From Streptomyces sp. B1I3 (GTDB taxonomy: Bacteria > Actinomycetota > Actinomycetes > Streptomycetales > Streptomycetaceae): a stretch of 64,000 nt of DNA. This document shows positions 34,857 to 42,508 of the stretch, piece by piece. The notes below the pieces were generated by a model. That model saw only the letters and a list, made by a program, of their open reading frames with translations. It was not told where the DNA came from and did no database searches. Numbering within the stretch: the stretch's first letter is position 1; each line of letters opens with the position of its first letter. The stretch is from positions 4,982,501 to 5,046,500 of the forward strand of contig NZ_JAUSYD010000001.1 of the NCBI RefSeq assembly GCF_030816615.1, written 5' to 3'. The translations under genes were made by a program, and so were the position numbers.

Positions 34857-36448
34857 CCCATCCGAACCAGCAGGACGGCTACGACGGCGTCCGGCCGGCG
34901 GGGGCCGACGCCTGGGCACAGGACGGCGGCAGTCACCAGGTGCACGCCGGTGCCCACCCGCGCCACGACGGGTCCTACCCGCGCCACGACGGGTCCTACC
35001 CGCCGGCCACCGGGTCCTACCCGCCGGCCCACGGTGAGTACCAAGCCACCGGCGGCGAGTACGGGCCGGCCCACAGTGCGTACCAGGCGACCGGCGGTGG
35101 GTACCCGTCGGCCGGCAGCCCCTACGCCCCGCCCGCCGGCGCCCACCCGGCCCAGGACACCGCCTTCCCGGGACACGGCGGGGCCCCGGTGCAGGCCGCC
35201 GCCTTCCCCGGCCGGACCGGTACCGCTGCCCCGGAGACCGTGCCCCTGCCCCTGCGCCCGTCCCCCGACGAGGGGGCCCCGGCGTCCCCCGCGACCACCG
35301 AGGCCACCGGGGCCGTGCCGAAACCGGGACGGGACCGCTACCTCGACCTGCTCCGGGCCGTCGCCCTCGTCCGCGTGGTCTGCTTCCACCTCTTCGGCTG
35401 GGCCTGGCTGACCGTCCTCTTCCCGTCCATGGGCGTGATGTTCGCCCTCGCCGGTTCGCTGATGGCCCGCTCGCTGGCCCGCCCCGCGGGAAGCGTCATC
35501 CGCAGCCGGCTGCGCAGGCTGCTCCCTCCGATGTGGGCGTTCTCCCTCATCGCCGTACCGGTGATGTTCGCGCTGAGCTGGAAGCCCGTGCGCGAGGAGG
35601 GGCTGTGGTGGTTCATCAAGATCGGCTGCTACATCCTCCCGGTCGGCTCCCCGCCCTATCCCGAGGAGAGCGGCTCGACCGGCGGATGGCTGGAGGTGTC
35701 CTGGGCGGACCAGGCTGTGGGACCGCTCTGGTACATCCGCGCCTACCTCTGGTTCGTGCTCGCCTCACCCCTGCTGCTCAAGGCCTTCCGCAGGCTCCCG
35801 TGGGTCACGCTGCTCGCCCCGATCGCCCTCACGGCGGTCATCGGCACGGGTCTCGTCACGGTCCCCGGCATGCTCGGTGAAGGGCTCGTCGACTTCGCGG
35901 TCTTCGGCTCCTGCTGGATCCTCGGCTTCGCCCACAACGACGGGCTGCTCCAACAGATCCCGCGCTACCTGGCGGTGTCCAGCGCCGCGATCGTCATGGG
36001 CTTCGGCCTGTGGTGGGCGTCGGGACACCTCACCGAGGAGGGCTGGAACCTCGACGAGATCCCGCTCGCCCAGGCCACCTGGTCCCTCGGCTTCTGCGCG
36101 GTCCTCCTGCTCTACGCACCCTCCTGGCGGAAACTCCCCGGGAAGCTCGCCGGCTGGGACAGCCTGGTCACCCTCGCCAACAACCGGGCCGTGACGATCT
36201 ACCTGTGGCACAACATCCTGCTGATGGCGGCCGCGCAGCTCGTCGACGAGTCCTGGAACATCCCGTGGTTCGGTGACACGTTCGGCCCATACATCGAGAA
36301 GTCCTACAACGGCCTCATCCTCATCCTGATCTGGCCGCTGCTCGGTGTCGCCATCCTGGCCTTCGGCTGGGTCGAGGACGTGGCCGCGAAGCGCCGGCCG
36401 CGCCTGTGGCCCAACGGGGCGGTCAAGGGCCGCGGCCGCGCCGCCTGA
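34853..36448 (+). CDS. Acyltransferase family 3 membrane protein with repetitive N-terminus
   Basis: The 531-residue protein starts inside the matB stop (ATGA). Residues 1-150 are disordered, with HDGSYP and ATGGxY-type short repeats. From RDRYLDLLRAVALVRVVCFHLFGW there are about ten membrane helices of the acyltransferase 3 (OafA/YrhL) family; the conserved R and H of that first segment are present. Such proteins O-acylate extracellular polysaccharides. Its place as third gene of the mat-type operon suggests it modifies the polymer made by the synthase upstream (inference). Confidence 0.9.
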   Translation: MTHPNQQDGYDGVRPAGADAWAQDGGSHQVHAGAHPRHDGSYPRHDGSYPPATGSYPPAHGEYQATGGEYGPAHSAYQATGGGYPSAGSPYAPPAGAHPAQDTAFPGHGGAPVQAAAFPGRTGTAAPETVPLPLRPSPDEGAPASPATTEATGAVPKPGRDRYLDLLRAVALVRVVCFHLFGWAWLTVLFPSMGVMFALAGSLMARSLARPAGSVIRSRLRRLLPPMWAFSLIAVPVMFALSWKPVREEGLWWFIKIGCYILPVGSPPYPEESGSTGGWLEVSWADQAVGPLWYIRAYLWFVLASPLLLKAFRRLPWVTLLAPIALTAVIGTGLVTVPGMLGEGLVDFAVFGSCWILGFAHNDGLLQQIPRYLAVSSAAIVMGFGLWWASGHLTEEGWNLDEIPLAQATWSLGFCAVLLLYAPSWRKLPGKLAGWDSLVTLANNRAVTIYLWHNILLMAAAQLVDESWNIPWFGDTFGPYIEKSYNGLILILIWPLLGVAILAFGWVEDVAAKRRPRLWPNGAVKGRGRAA

Positions 36449-36532
36449 GCCGTCCGGCAGGGGTGCGGCGGGCCCGGCTCACCGCGCCCCCTCCGGCCGA
36501 GTGAGAGCAAGGTTGCGCACCGGTCACCTCAC

Positions 36533-36548
36533 GGCACCGCGCCGAAAC
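36533..36548 (+). promoter_or_regulatory. Candidate GlnR half site upstream of narK
   Basis: GGCAC-N6-GAAAC matches 8 of the 9 fixed positions of the GlnR half site GTnAC-N6-GAAAC and lies 53 bases before narK. GlnR activates nitrate uptake genes under nitrogen limitation. Only one half pair was found, so binding is a prediction. The rest of 36449-36601 shows no gene. Confidence 0.4.
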
Positions 36549-36601
36549 GCGGACTCCATAGCGTCGGGAGCACAACACCCCGACCCCTGTGGAGGCGCGT
36601 G

Positions 36602-37933
36602 ATGGCCGGTCGTTGGATCGAGCAGTGGGAGCCGGAGGACGAGACCTTCTGGCGCGAGACGGGCGAGCGGGTCGCCCGGCGGAACCTGTGGTTCTCCGTG
36701 CTCTCCGAGCACATCGGTTTCTCCATCTGGTCCCTGTGGTCCGTCATGGTCCTGTTCATGGGACCCGAGTACGGGATCGACCCGGCCGGGAAGTTCTTCC
36801 TGATCTCCACGGCCACCCTGGTCGGAGCCGTCGTCCGGGTGCCCTACACCTTCGCCGTCGCCCTGTTCGGCGGGCGCAACTGGACGATCTTCAGCGCGCT
36901 GTCGCTGCTGGTGCCGACCGTCGCCGCCTTCGTGGTCATGGAACCCGGTACCTCCTACACGACGTTCCTCGTCGTCGCCGGGCTCACCGGCATCGGAGGG
37001 GGCAACTTCGCCTCCTCCATGACGAACATCAACGCCTTCTTCCCGCTCCGCAAGAAGGGCTGGGCGCTCGGGCTCAACGCGGGCGGCGGCAACATCGGCG
37101 TACCGGTCGTGCAGCTCGTCGGCCTCCTGGTGATCGGCACGGCGGGCGCGGCGCACCCCCGGATCGTGCTGGGCGTCTACGTGCCCCTGATCGTCGTCGC
37201 CGCGGTCTGCGCCGCTTTCCGCATGGACAACCTCCGGCCCGTGCAGAACGACGCCGGGGCTGCGCTCCAGGCCGTACGCGAGCCGCACACCTGGATCATG
37301 TCGGTGCTCTACATCGGCACCTTCGGATCGTTCATCGGCTACAGCTTCGCCTTCGGCCTCGTCCTCCAGACCCAGTTCGGCCGGACCCCGCTGCAGGCCG
37401 CCTCGCTCACCTTCATCGGCCCGCTGCTCGGCTCCCTGATCCGCCCCGCGGGCGGCTGGCTCGCCGACCGGTACGGCGGCGCCCGGATCACCCTGTGGAA
37501 CTTCGCGGCGATGGCCGCGGCGACCGGTGTCGTCGTCTACGCCTCCGGGATCGAGTCGCTGGCCGTGTTCCTCGTCGGCTTCATCGCGCTGTTCGTGCTC
37601 ACGGGACTGGGCAACGGCTCGACGTTCAAGATGATCCCGGGCATCTTCCACGCCCAGGCGGTCGGCAAGGGCCTGCGCGGCGAGGAGGCGGCGGCGTACG
37701 GCCGGCGGCTGTCCGGTGCGGCCATGGGACTCATCGGGGCGGTCGGCGCGCTGGGCGGCCTGGCGATCAACCTCGCTTTCCGCCAGTCCTTCGCGACCTC
37801 GGGCGCCGGAACGGCCGCCTTCTGGGCCTTCCTGGTCTTCTACGCCGTCTGCTTCACCCTCACGTGGTCGGTATACCTTCGGCGTACCGCGGCGGTGCCC
37901 GCGAAGCCCCAGCTCAGCTACGCCGAGGTGTGA
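36602..37933 (+). CDS. narK: Nitrate/nitrite MFS transporter (NarK family)
   Basis: A 443-residue major facilitator with 12 predicted membrane segments. NarK signature regions are visible: GIGGGNFASSMTNINAFFPLRKKGWALGLNAGGGNIG in segments 4-5 and the second nitrate-signature region around FVLTGLGNGSTFKMIP. It should import nitrate or exchange nitrate and nitrite. The ATG at 36602 lies 6 bases after GGAGG; the GTG three bases earlier is less well placed. The neighbour downstream is an NnaR-like regulator of nitrate assimilation, and candidate GlnR half sites flank the gene. Confidence 0.92.
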   Translation: MAGRWIEQWEPEDETFWRETGERVARRNLWFSVLSEHIGFSIWSLWSVMVLFMGPEYGIDPAGKFFLISTATLVGAVVRVPYTFAVALFGGRNWTIFSALSLLVPTVAAFVVMEPGTSYTTFLVVAGLTGIGGGNFASSMTNINAFFPLRKKGWALGLNAGGGNIGVPVVQLVGLLVIGTAGAAHPRIVLGVYVPLIVVAAVCAAFRMDNLRPVQNDAGAALQAVREPHTWIMSVLYIGTFGSFIGYSFAFGLVLQTQFGRTPLQAASLTFIGPLLGSLIRPAGGWLADRYGGARITLWNFAAMAAATGVVVYASGIESLAVFLVGFIALFVLTGLGNGSTFKMIPGIFHAQAVGKGLRGEEAAAYGRRLSGAAMGLIGAVGALGGLAINLAFRQSFATSGAGTAAFWAFLVFYAVCFTLTWSVYLRRTAAVPAKPQLSYAEV

Positions 37934-37958
37934 GGATGGCCCTCAGGCGTCATGTGAC

Positions 37959-37974
37959 GTAACGGGCGGGAAAT
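37959..37974 (+). promoter_or_regulatory. Candidate GlnR half site upstream of nnaR
   Basis: GTAAC-N6-GAAAT matches 8 of the 9 fixed positions of the GlnR half site and lies 89 bases before the regulator gene, in the 130-base gap after narK. It suggests that nnaR is part of the GlnR regulon; unverified. Confidence 0.45.
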
Positions 37975-38063
37975 ACAAGCGAACCGAGCCTGTCACGCAG
38001 GGTTGGCAGTCTCGGTCCTCCGCACCATCGAGCACCAGCGGGACGAGAGCCGGGTATCACGCC

Positions 38064-39209
38064 ATGCACGACGACGACGCACAGCACGGGCCCCTCGCGG
38101 GCTTCACGGTCGGGGTCACCGCCGCCCGTCGCGCCGAGGAGCTGGGGACGCTCCTCACGCGCAGGGGCGCCGCGGTCCTGCACGCGCCCGCGCTGCGGAT
38201 CGTGCCGCTCGCGGACGACAGCGAACTCCTGGCGGCCACGAAGGAACTGATCGACGACGCACCCGACGTCGTCATCGCCACCACCGCCATCGGCTTCAGG
38301 GGCTGGGTGGAGGCCGCGGACGGCTGGGGGGTCGGCGACGCGCTCCTGGAGCTGCTGCGCGGGGTGGAACTGCTCGCCCGCGGTCCCAAGGTCAAGGGGG
38401 CCATCCGGGCCGCCGGACTCACCGAGGCGTGGTCGCCCGGGTCCGAATCGATGGCCGAAGTCCTGGACCGGCTGCTGGACGAGGGCGTCTCGGGCCGACG
38501 GGTCGCCCTCCAGCTGCACGGGGAGCCCCTGCCCGGATTCGTCGAGTCGCTGCGTGCGGCGGGCGCCGAGGTCGTCGGCGTACCCGTCTACCGGTGGATG
38601 CCCCCGGAGGACATCGCGCCCCTCGACCGCATGCTGGACGTCACGGTCGCCCGCGGTCTGGACGCCCTCACCTTCACCAGTGCCCCGGCAGTCGCCTCCT
38701 ACCTGAACCGGGCCGAGGCCCGCGGCATGCTCCCGGAGGTGCTGTCCGCCCTGGGCCACGACGTCGTAACGGCGTGCGTGGGACCGGTCACCGCCCTGCC
38801 GCTGCAGGCGCGGGGCATCGACACCCTCCAGCCGGAGCGCTTCCGGCTCGGTCCGCTCGTCCAGCTGCTCTGCACCCAGCTGCCCGCCAGGGCCCGCACG
38901 CTGCCGGTCGCCGGGCACACGGTCGAGATCCGGGGGCACGCCGTGCTCGTCGGCGGCGCACTGCGCCCGGTGCCGCCCGCCGGCATGGCACTGCTGCACA
39001 CGCTCGCCCGCAGGCCGGGCTGGGTCGTCTCCCGGGCCGACCTGCTGCGGGCGCTGCCCGGCAGCGGTAGCGACGAACACGCGGTCGAGACGGCGATGGC
39101 CAGACTGCGCACGGCCCTCGGAGTGCCGCGGCTGATCCAGACGGTCGTCAAGCGTGGCTACCGGCTGGCGCTGGACCCCTCGGCCGACACGAAGTACTCC
39201 GGCACCTGA
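38064..39209 (+). CDS. nnaR: NnaR-type nitrate regulator (HemD-like domain plus winged helix)
   Basis: The 381-residue protein has an N-terminal uroporphyrinogen-III synthase (HemD)-like fold (about 12-270; GFTVGVTAARRAEELGTLL, TFTSAPAVASYL) and an OmpR/PhoB-type winged helix at the C terminus (about 285-370; RPGWVVSRADLLRAL, ETAMARLRTALG, VVKRGYRLAL). In S. coelicolor this architecture, next to narK, is NnaR, a co-activator with GlnR of nitrate/nitrite assimilation genes (recalled). The HemD-like part is probably a sensor rather than an enzyme, as no other haem genes lie near. The ATG at 38064 fits the start of the first domain. Confidence 0.9.
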   Translation: MHDDDAQHGPLAGFTVGVTAARRAEELGTLLTRRGAAVLHAPALRIVPLADDSELLAATKELIDDAPDVVIATTAIGFRGWVEAADGWGVGDALLELLRGVELLARGPKVKGAIRAAGLTEAWSPGSESMAEVLDRLLDEGVSGRRVALQLHGEPLPGFVESLRAAGAEVVGVPVYRWMPPEDIAPLDRMLDVTVARGLDALTFTSAPAVASYLNRAEARGMLPEVLSALGHDVVTACVGPVTALPLQARGIDTLQPERFRLGPLVQLLCTQLPARARTLPVAGHTVEIRGHAVLVGGALRPVPPAGMALLHTLARRPGWVVSRADLLRALPGSGSDEHAVETAMARLRTALGVPRLIQTVVKRGYRLALDPSADTKYSGT

Positions 39210-39274
39210 ACCGGTCGCGTACCGACTCCGGTACCGCATACACCGTGGCCCGACCGGGCGGTTACCGTGCGGGA

Positions 39275-39838
39275 ATGATCGACGACATCCACCGCCTGAC
39301 CTCCGACGTCCGGCTGAGGCCCGCGACGCTCGGCGACGCCGCGTCCTTCGCCGAGGCGCTGATCCGGAGCCGCTCCTACATGCGGCGCTGGGAGCCCGAA
39401 CGGCCCGCATCCTTCTACACCCCCGAGGGGCAGCGACAGCGCCTGACCGGGCTGCTGGCGGACCGGGACGCGGGGCGCGCGATGCCCTGGGTGCTGGCCG
39501 ACGAGGAGGACCGGGTCGTGGGGGCGATGACGCTCGCCTCCATCGAGCGCGGGCCGTTCCGCAACGCCCGGCTCGGCTACTGGGTCGACGTCGACCGGGC
39601 GGGCCGGGGCCTGGCGACGGCCGCGGTCGGCCGGGTCTGCGAGGCGGCGCGGGACGGGCTCGGACTGCACCGCATCGAGGCGGGCACGGTGGTCGACAAC
39701 ACCGCCTCGCAGCGGGTGCTGACCAAGTGCGGCTTCGTGCAGATCGGTACGGCGCCGCGCTACCTCCACATCGACGGGGCGTGGGCGGACCACCGGCTGT
39801 TCCAGCGGATCCTGCACGACGGGCCGCCGCAGCGCTGA
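39275..39838 (+). CDS. GNAT N-acetyltransferase (RimJ/RimL type)
   Basis: The 187-residue protein has the GNAT fold: VRLRPATLGDAASFAEAL at the start, GYWVDVDRAGRGLATAAVGRV (the acetyl-CoA-binding R/QxxGxG/A loop) and VDNTASQRVLTKCGFVQIG. RimJ/L-type enzymes acetylate protein N termini or small amines. The ATG at 39275 has no ribosome-binding site but follows TACCGT (39263-39268) by 6 bases, as in leaderless genes; a GTG at 39245 is the alternative. Substrate unknown. Confidence 0.9.
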   Translation: MIDDIHRLTSDVRLRPATLGDAASFAEALIRSRSYMRRWEPERPASFYTPEGQRQRLTGLLADRDAGRAMPWVLADEEDRVVGAMTLASIERGPFRNARLGYWVDVDRAGRGLATAAVGRVCEAARDGLGLHRIEAGTVVDNTASQRVLTKCGFVQIGTAPRYLHIDGAWADHRLFQRILHDGPPQR

Positions 39839-40167
39839 GCGGTGCCTGCCGTACGCGCCTGTGGCCGTCCCGCGGACACGGTGACGGCTGCGGGTCGTCG
39901 TACGCCGCGGGCGGGGTACGTCGCCCGGGCGTCTCGGCCGCGGGCGGGGCGGGCACGACGTCCGGGCGTATCGGCCGCGGTCGGAGCGGACCGGTGGCCG
40001 GCGTCGCTGTCGTGAGGTGGCTGCGGGCACGGTGGGCGGCGTTCCGGGCGGCAGGAGGGGTTCCCGGCCGGGCCGGGGACGGGCACTCTGGGGTTGTTCC
40101 ACTCGCGCGGACCGCTCCCCACGAACGGCTCTCCCCCCACAGGTGACCCCAAGGCGGTGACAGGCTC
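39839..40167. repeat. Intergenic region with a diverged 37-bp-period direct repeat
   Basis: The 329-base gap has no gene with supporting signals. At about 39925-39990 two similar stretches, CGGGCGTCTCGGCCGCGGGC and CGGGCGTATCGGCCGCGGTC, follow each other at a period of about 37 bases. Nothing else was recognised. Confidence 0.5.
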
Positions 40168-40764
40168 ATGGCGGCGGGCACGGGCACGGCCCCGTACGGC
40201 CGGCGGTTCGACTCCGGGCGCGTCTGTCTCGACCTGGTGGCGACGGCTGCTGCCTGCTCCGGCGGCTCCGAGCGGCTCGACCGCCCCGCCGGCCTCGCCG
40301 GCTGGCTGGTGGCCTCCGGGCTGGTGCCTGCGGGGACGGTCCTCACGGGCGTGGACGAGACGTGGGTGGCGCGCTTCCGGCAGCTGCGTACGTGTGTCGA
40401 CCGGCTGATGACCGCCGAACTGGCCGGGAACAGCGCCGAGAACGCCCTGGAACGCGTCAACGCCCTGGCAGCCGGGCCGCCGCCCGGGGTACGGGCCGTA
40501 CGTGCCGAGGGAGGAGCCCTCGTACGGGTGCTGAGTGCCGACCCCGCGTGCGAGGCCCTGCTGGCGGCGGTGGCCCGGGACGCCGTGGAGCTGCTGACCG
40601 ACCCGGCGGCCAGAGCGGGGCTGCGGCGCTGCGAGGGCGATGCCTGCCGGCGGCTCTACCTGGACACGTCGCGGGGCCGGCGGCGGCGCTGGTGCTCCAG
40701 CGAGGTCTGCGGGAACCGGGAACGGGTGGCCCGGCACCGCCGCCGCGTGAAGGCCGTGCGGTGA
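40168..40764 (+). CDS. CGNR zinc-finger / ABATE domain protein
   Basis: The 198-residue protein has an N-terminal helical ABATE-type domain (RRFDSGRVCLDLVAT) and a C-terminal CGNR zinc finger (RRCEGDACRRLYLD, WCSSEVCGNRERVARHRRR) with four Cys arranged as in the family. CGNR proteins are thought to be DNA-binding regulators responding to stress. A GACAGG lies before the ATG at 40168. It precedes the ECF sigma factor gene but is separated by 203 bases. Specific targets are unknown. Confidence 0.88.
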   Translation: MAAGTGTAPYGRRFDSGRVCLDLVATAAACSGGSERLDRPAGLAGWLVASGLVPAGTVLTGVDETWVARFRQLRTCVDRLMTAELAGNSAENALERVNALAAGPPPGVRAVRAEGGALVRVLSADPACEALLAAVARDAVELLTDPAARAGLRRCEGDACRRLYLDTSRGRRRRWCSSEVCGNRERVARHRRRVKAVR

Positions 40765-40807
40765 GCACCCGCCGAGCCGCCGTGCGGTGAGCACCCGCCG
40801 AGCCGCC
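40756..40807 (+). repeat. Perfect 26-bp tandem duplication over a stop codon
   Basis: Positions 40756-40781 and 40782-40807 are identical 26-mers beginning GTGCGGTGAGCACC. The first copy contains the last codons and TGA stop of the CGNR gene. It is a recent duplication that leaves the protein unchanged. Confidence 0.9.
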
Positions 40808-40967
40808 GGCGCGGCGGTGGGCACCCGCCCGGGGCGGCCGGTATGCGCGCCTGCCCGCCCGTAACGGCCCTGCCGGGAAGAAAAGTCGTGCGCCCGTTGA
40901 ATGAACCGCCGCCCGCGCCCGTATCGATGGTCACAGAGCTCGACAGGGTCTCGACCGGGAGGTTCGG

Positions 40968-41555
40968 GTGCGCAAGGATGCGGCCGTGGCCGATGACCGT
41001 CCGCACAGGGCTCGACATCGCAGTGAGCCGCCCCGCTCTCCCTCCGCCGTCCCCGACGAGGAGCTGATGCGGGCGCTGTACCGCGAACATGCCGGGCCGC
41101 TGCTCGCCTATGTGCTCCGTCTTGTCGCCGGAGACCGTCAGCGGGCCGAGGACGTCGTGCAGGAAACGCTCATCCGTGCCTGGAAGAACGCCGGTTCGCT
41201 CAACCGGGCCACCGGCTCCGTCCGCCCCTGGCTGGTGACGGTCGCCCGGCGCATCGTCATCGACGGCCACCGCAGCCGGCAGGCCCGGCCGCGTGAGGTC
41301 GATCCGTCGCCGCTGGAGGTCATTCCCGCGGAGGACGAGATAGACAAGGCGTTGTGGCTGATGACGCTCTCGGACGCACTCGACGATTTGACCCCCGCCC
41401 ACCGGGAAGCATTGGTCGAGACCTACTTCAAGGGCCGTACGGTCAACGAGGCCGCCGAGGTGCTCGGCGTCCCCAGCGGAACCGTGCGGTCCCGGGTGTT
41501 CTACGCACTGCGTTCGATGAAGCTCGCACTCGAGGAGAGGGGGATCACGGCATGA
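40968..41555 (+). CDS. sigU: ECF sigma factor (SigU-like)
   Basis: The 195-residue protein has sigma region 2 (about 35-100; LMRALYREHAGPLLAYVLRLV, AEDVVQETLIRAWKN) and region 4 (about 130-185; LTPAHREALVETYFKGRTVNEAAEVLGVPSGTVRSRV). The GTG at 40968 follows GGGAGG by 5 bases. It overlaps the anti-sigma gene by ATGA, so the two are made in a fixed ratio. Position and pairing match S. coelicolor sigU-rsuA (recalled), whose unbalanced activity blocks differentiation. No clear ECF-type promoter was identified upstream. Confidence 0.88.
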   Translation: MRKDAAVADDRPHRARHRSEPPRSPSAVPDEELMRALYREHAGPLLAYVLRLVAGDRQRAEDVVQETLIRAWKNAGSLNRATGSVRPWLVTVARRIVIDGHRSRQARPREVDPSPLEVIPAEDEIDKALWLMTLSDALDDLTPAHREALVETYFKGRTVNEAAEVLGVPSGTVRSRVFYALRSMKLALEERGITA

Positions 41556-42424
41556 GCGACCAGGAGTGGCAGCCTTTCGGGCCCCGGCCGGCAGGTCCCC
41601 GTACCCCCGGCGGGCCGTCCGGGCCACCCGGCCCGCCCGCCGGTCCCTTCGGCCTCCCCACGGAGGGCCCGGAGCACGACGCGGCCGGCGCCTATGTGCT
41701 CGGCATCCTCGACGACGCCGAGGCGAGCGCCTTCGAGGCGCATCTGGCGCACTGCGCGCTGTGCGCCGCCCATCTCGACGAGTTCGCCGGGATGGAGCCC
41801 ATGCTGGCGATGCTCGCGGAGGCACCCGCCGCGGCGGGCGCGCGCCCCGTCCCGCACGTGCCCGACCGGCCCGCGCCGAGGTTGCTGGCCGGCCTGGTCG
41901 ACGAGGTCGCGCGCAAGCGGTCCCGGCGGAGGCGGCGTGCCCGTTACCTGATCGCGGCGGCGGCGGTCCTGGTCATCGGCGGCCCGGTGGCCGCGGTCGT
42001 CGCCACGGGCGGCGACGACTCCGGCACGCAGGTGCAGGCCGGCGACCCCCACCCCACGAGCCCCGCCGAGGACGCCTTCTTCCACCACATGAAGGAGAAG
42101 CTGCGGGCGACCGACCCCACCACCCGGGTAGACGCCACGGTCGGTATGGAGCCCAAGGCCTGGGGGACGCACACGGTCCTGGAACTCAAGAACGTCAAGG
42201 GGCCGCAGAAGTGCAGCCTGATCGCCGTCTCCAGAACCGGCGATGAGGAGGTCGTCACCTCCTGGTCCGTACCGACCTGGGGGTACGGGATCGAGGACTC
42301 CACCCACGCGAGCGCGAGGAATCCGCTGTACGTGCACGGCGGCGCGGCGATGGCGCGCGAGGACATCGACCACTTCGAGGTGCGCACCTTCGACGGCGAG
42401 CGGCTGGTGGAGATCGACGCGTAA
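41552..42424 (+). CDS. rsuA: Membrane anti-sigma factor with zinc-finger motif (RsuA-like)
   Basis: The 290-residue protein has a Pro/Gly-rich start, a zinc-binding anti-sigma domain with His64-x3-Cys68-x2-Cys71 (HLAHCALC), a basic stop-transfer stretch, one membrane helix (YLIAAAAVLVIGGPVAAVVA, about 132-152) and a C-terminal extracellular domain of about 130 residues. It should hold the sigma factor inactive at the membrane until a signal triggers release, by proteolysis or by a redox or zinc change. The start codon lies within the sigma gene stop (ATGA). Confidence 0.9.
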   Translation: MSDQEWQPFGPRPAGPRTPGGPSGPPGPPAGPFGLPTEGPEHDAAGAYVLGILDDAEASAFEAHLAHCALCAAHLDEFAGMEPMLAMLAEAPAAAGARPVPHVPDRPAPRLLAGLVDEVARKRSRRRRRARYLIAAAAVLVIGGPVAAVVATGGDDSGTQVQAGDPHPTSPAEDAFFHHMKEKLRATDPTTRVDATVGMEPKAWGTHTVLELKNVKGPQKCSLIAVSRTGDEEVVTSWSVPTWGYGIEDSTHASARNPLYVHGGAAMAREDIDHFEVRTFDGERLVEIDA

Positions 42425-42508
42425 ACGCAATCCGGGCCGCAGGTGCGCGGGGAGCCCCCTTTCGCGTACGGTTGACGGCTGCCCAATGCACGTCAGAAGG
42501 GGGCCTCG

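Noticed and set aside
36522..36548. A full GlnR double site (four half elements) before narK
   Set aside because: Only GGCAC-N6-GAAAC fits; the neighbouring five-mers at the required spacing do not match, so only a half site is claimed.
42425..42508. A rifamycin-associated element upstream of the HelD-like gene
   Set aside because: No long inverted repeat of that type was found, so HelR identity is not supported.
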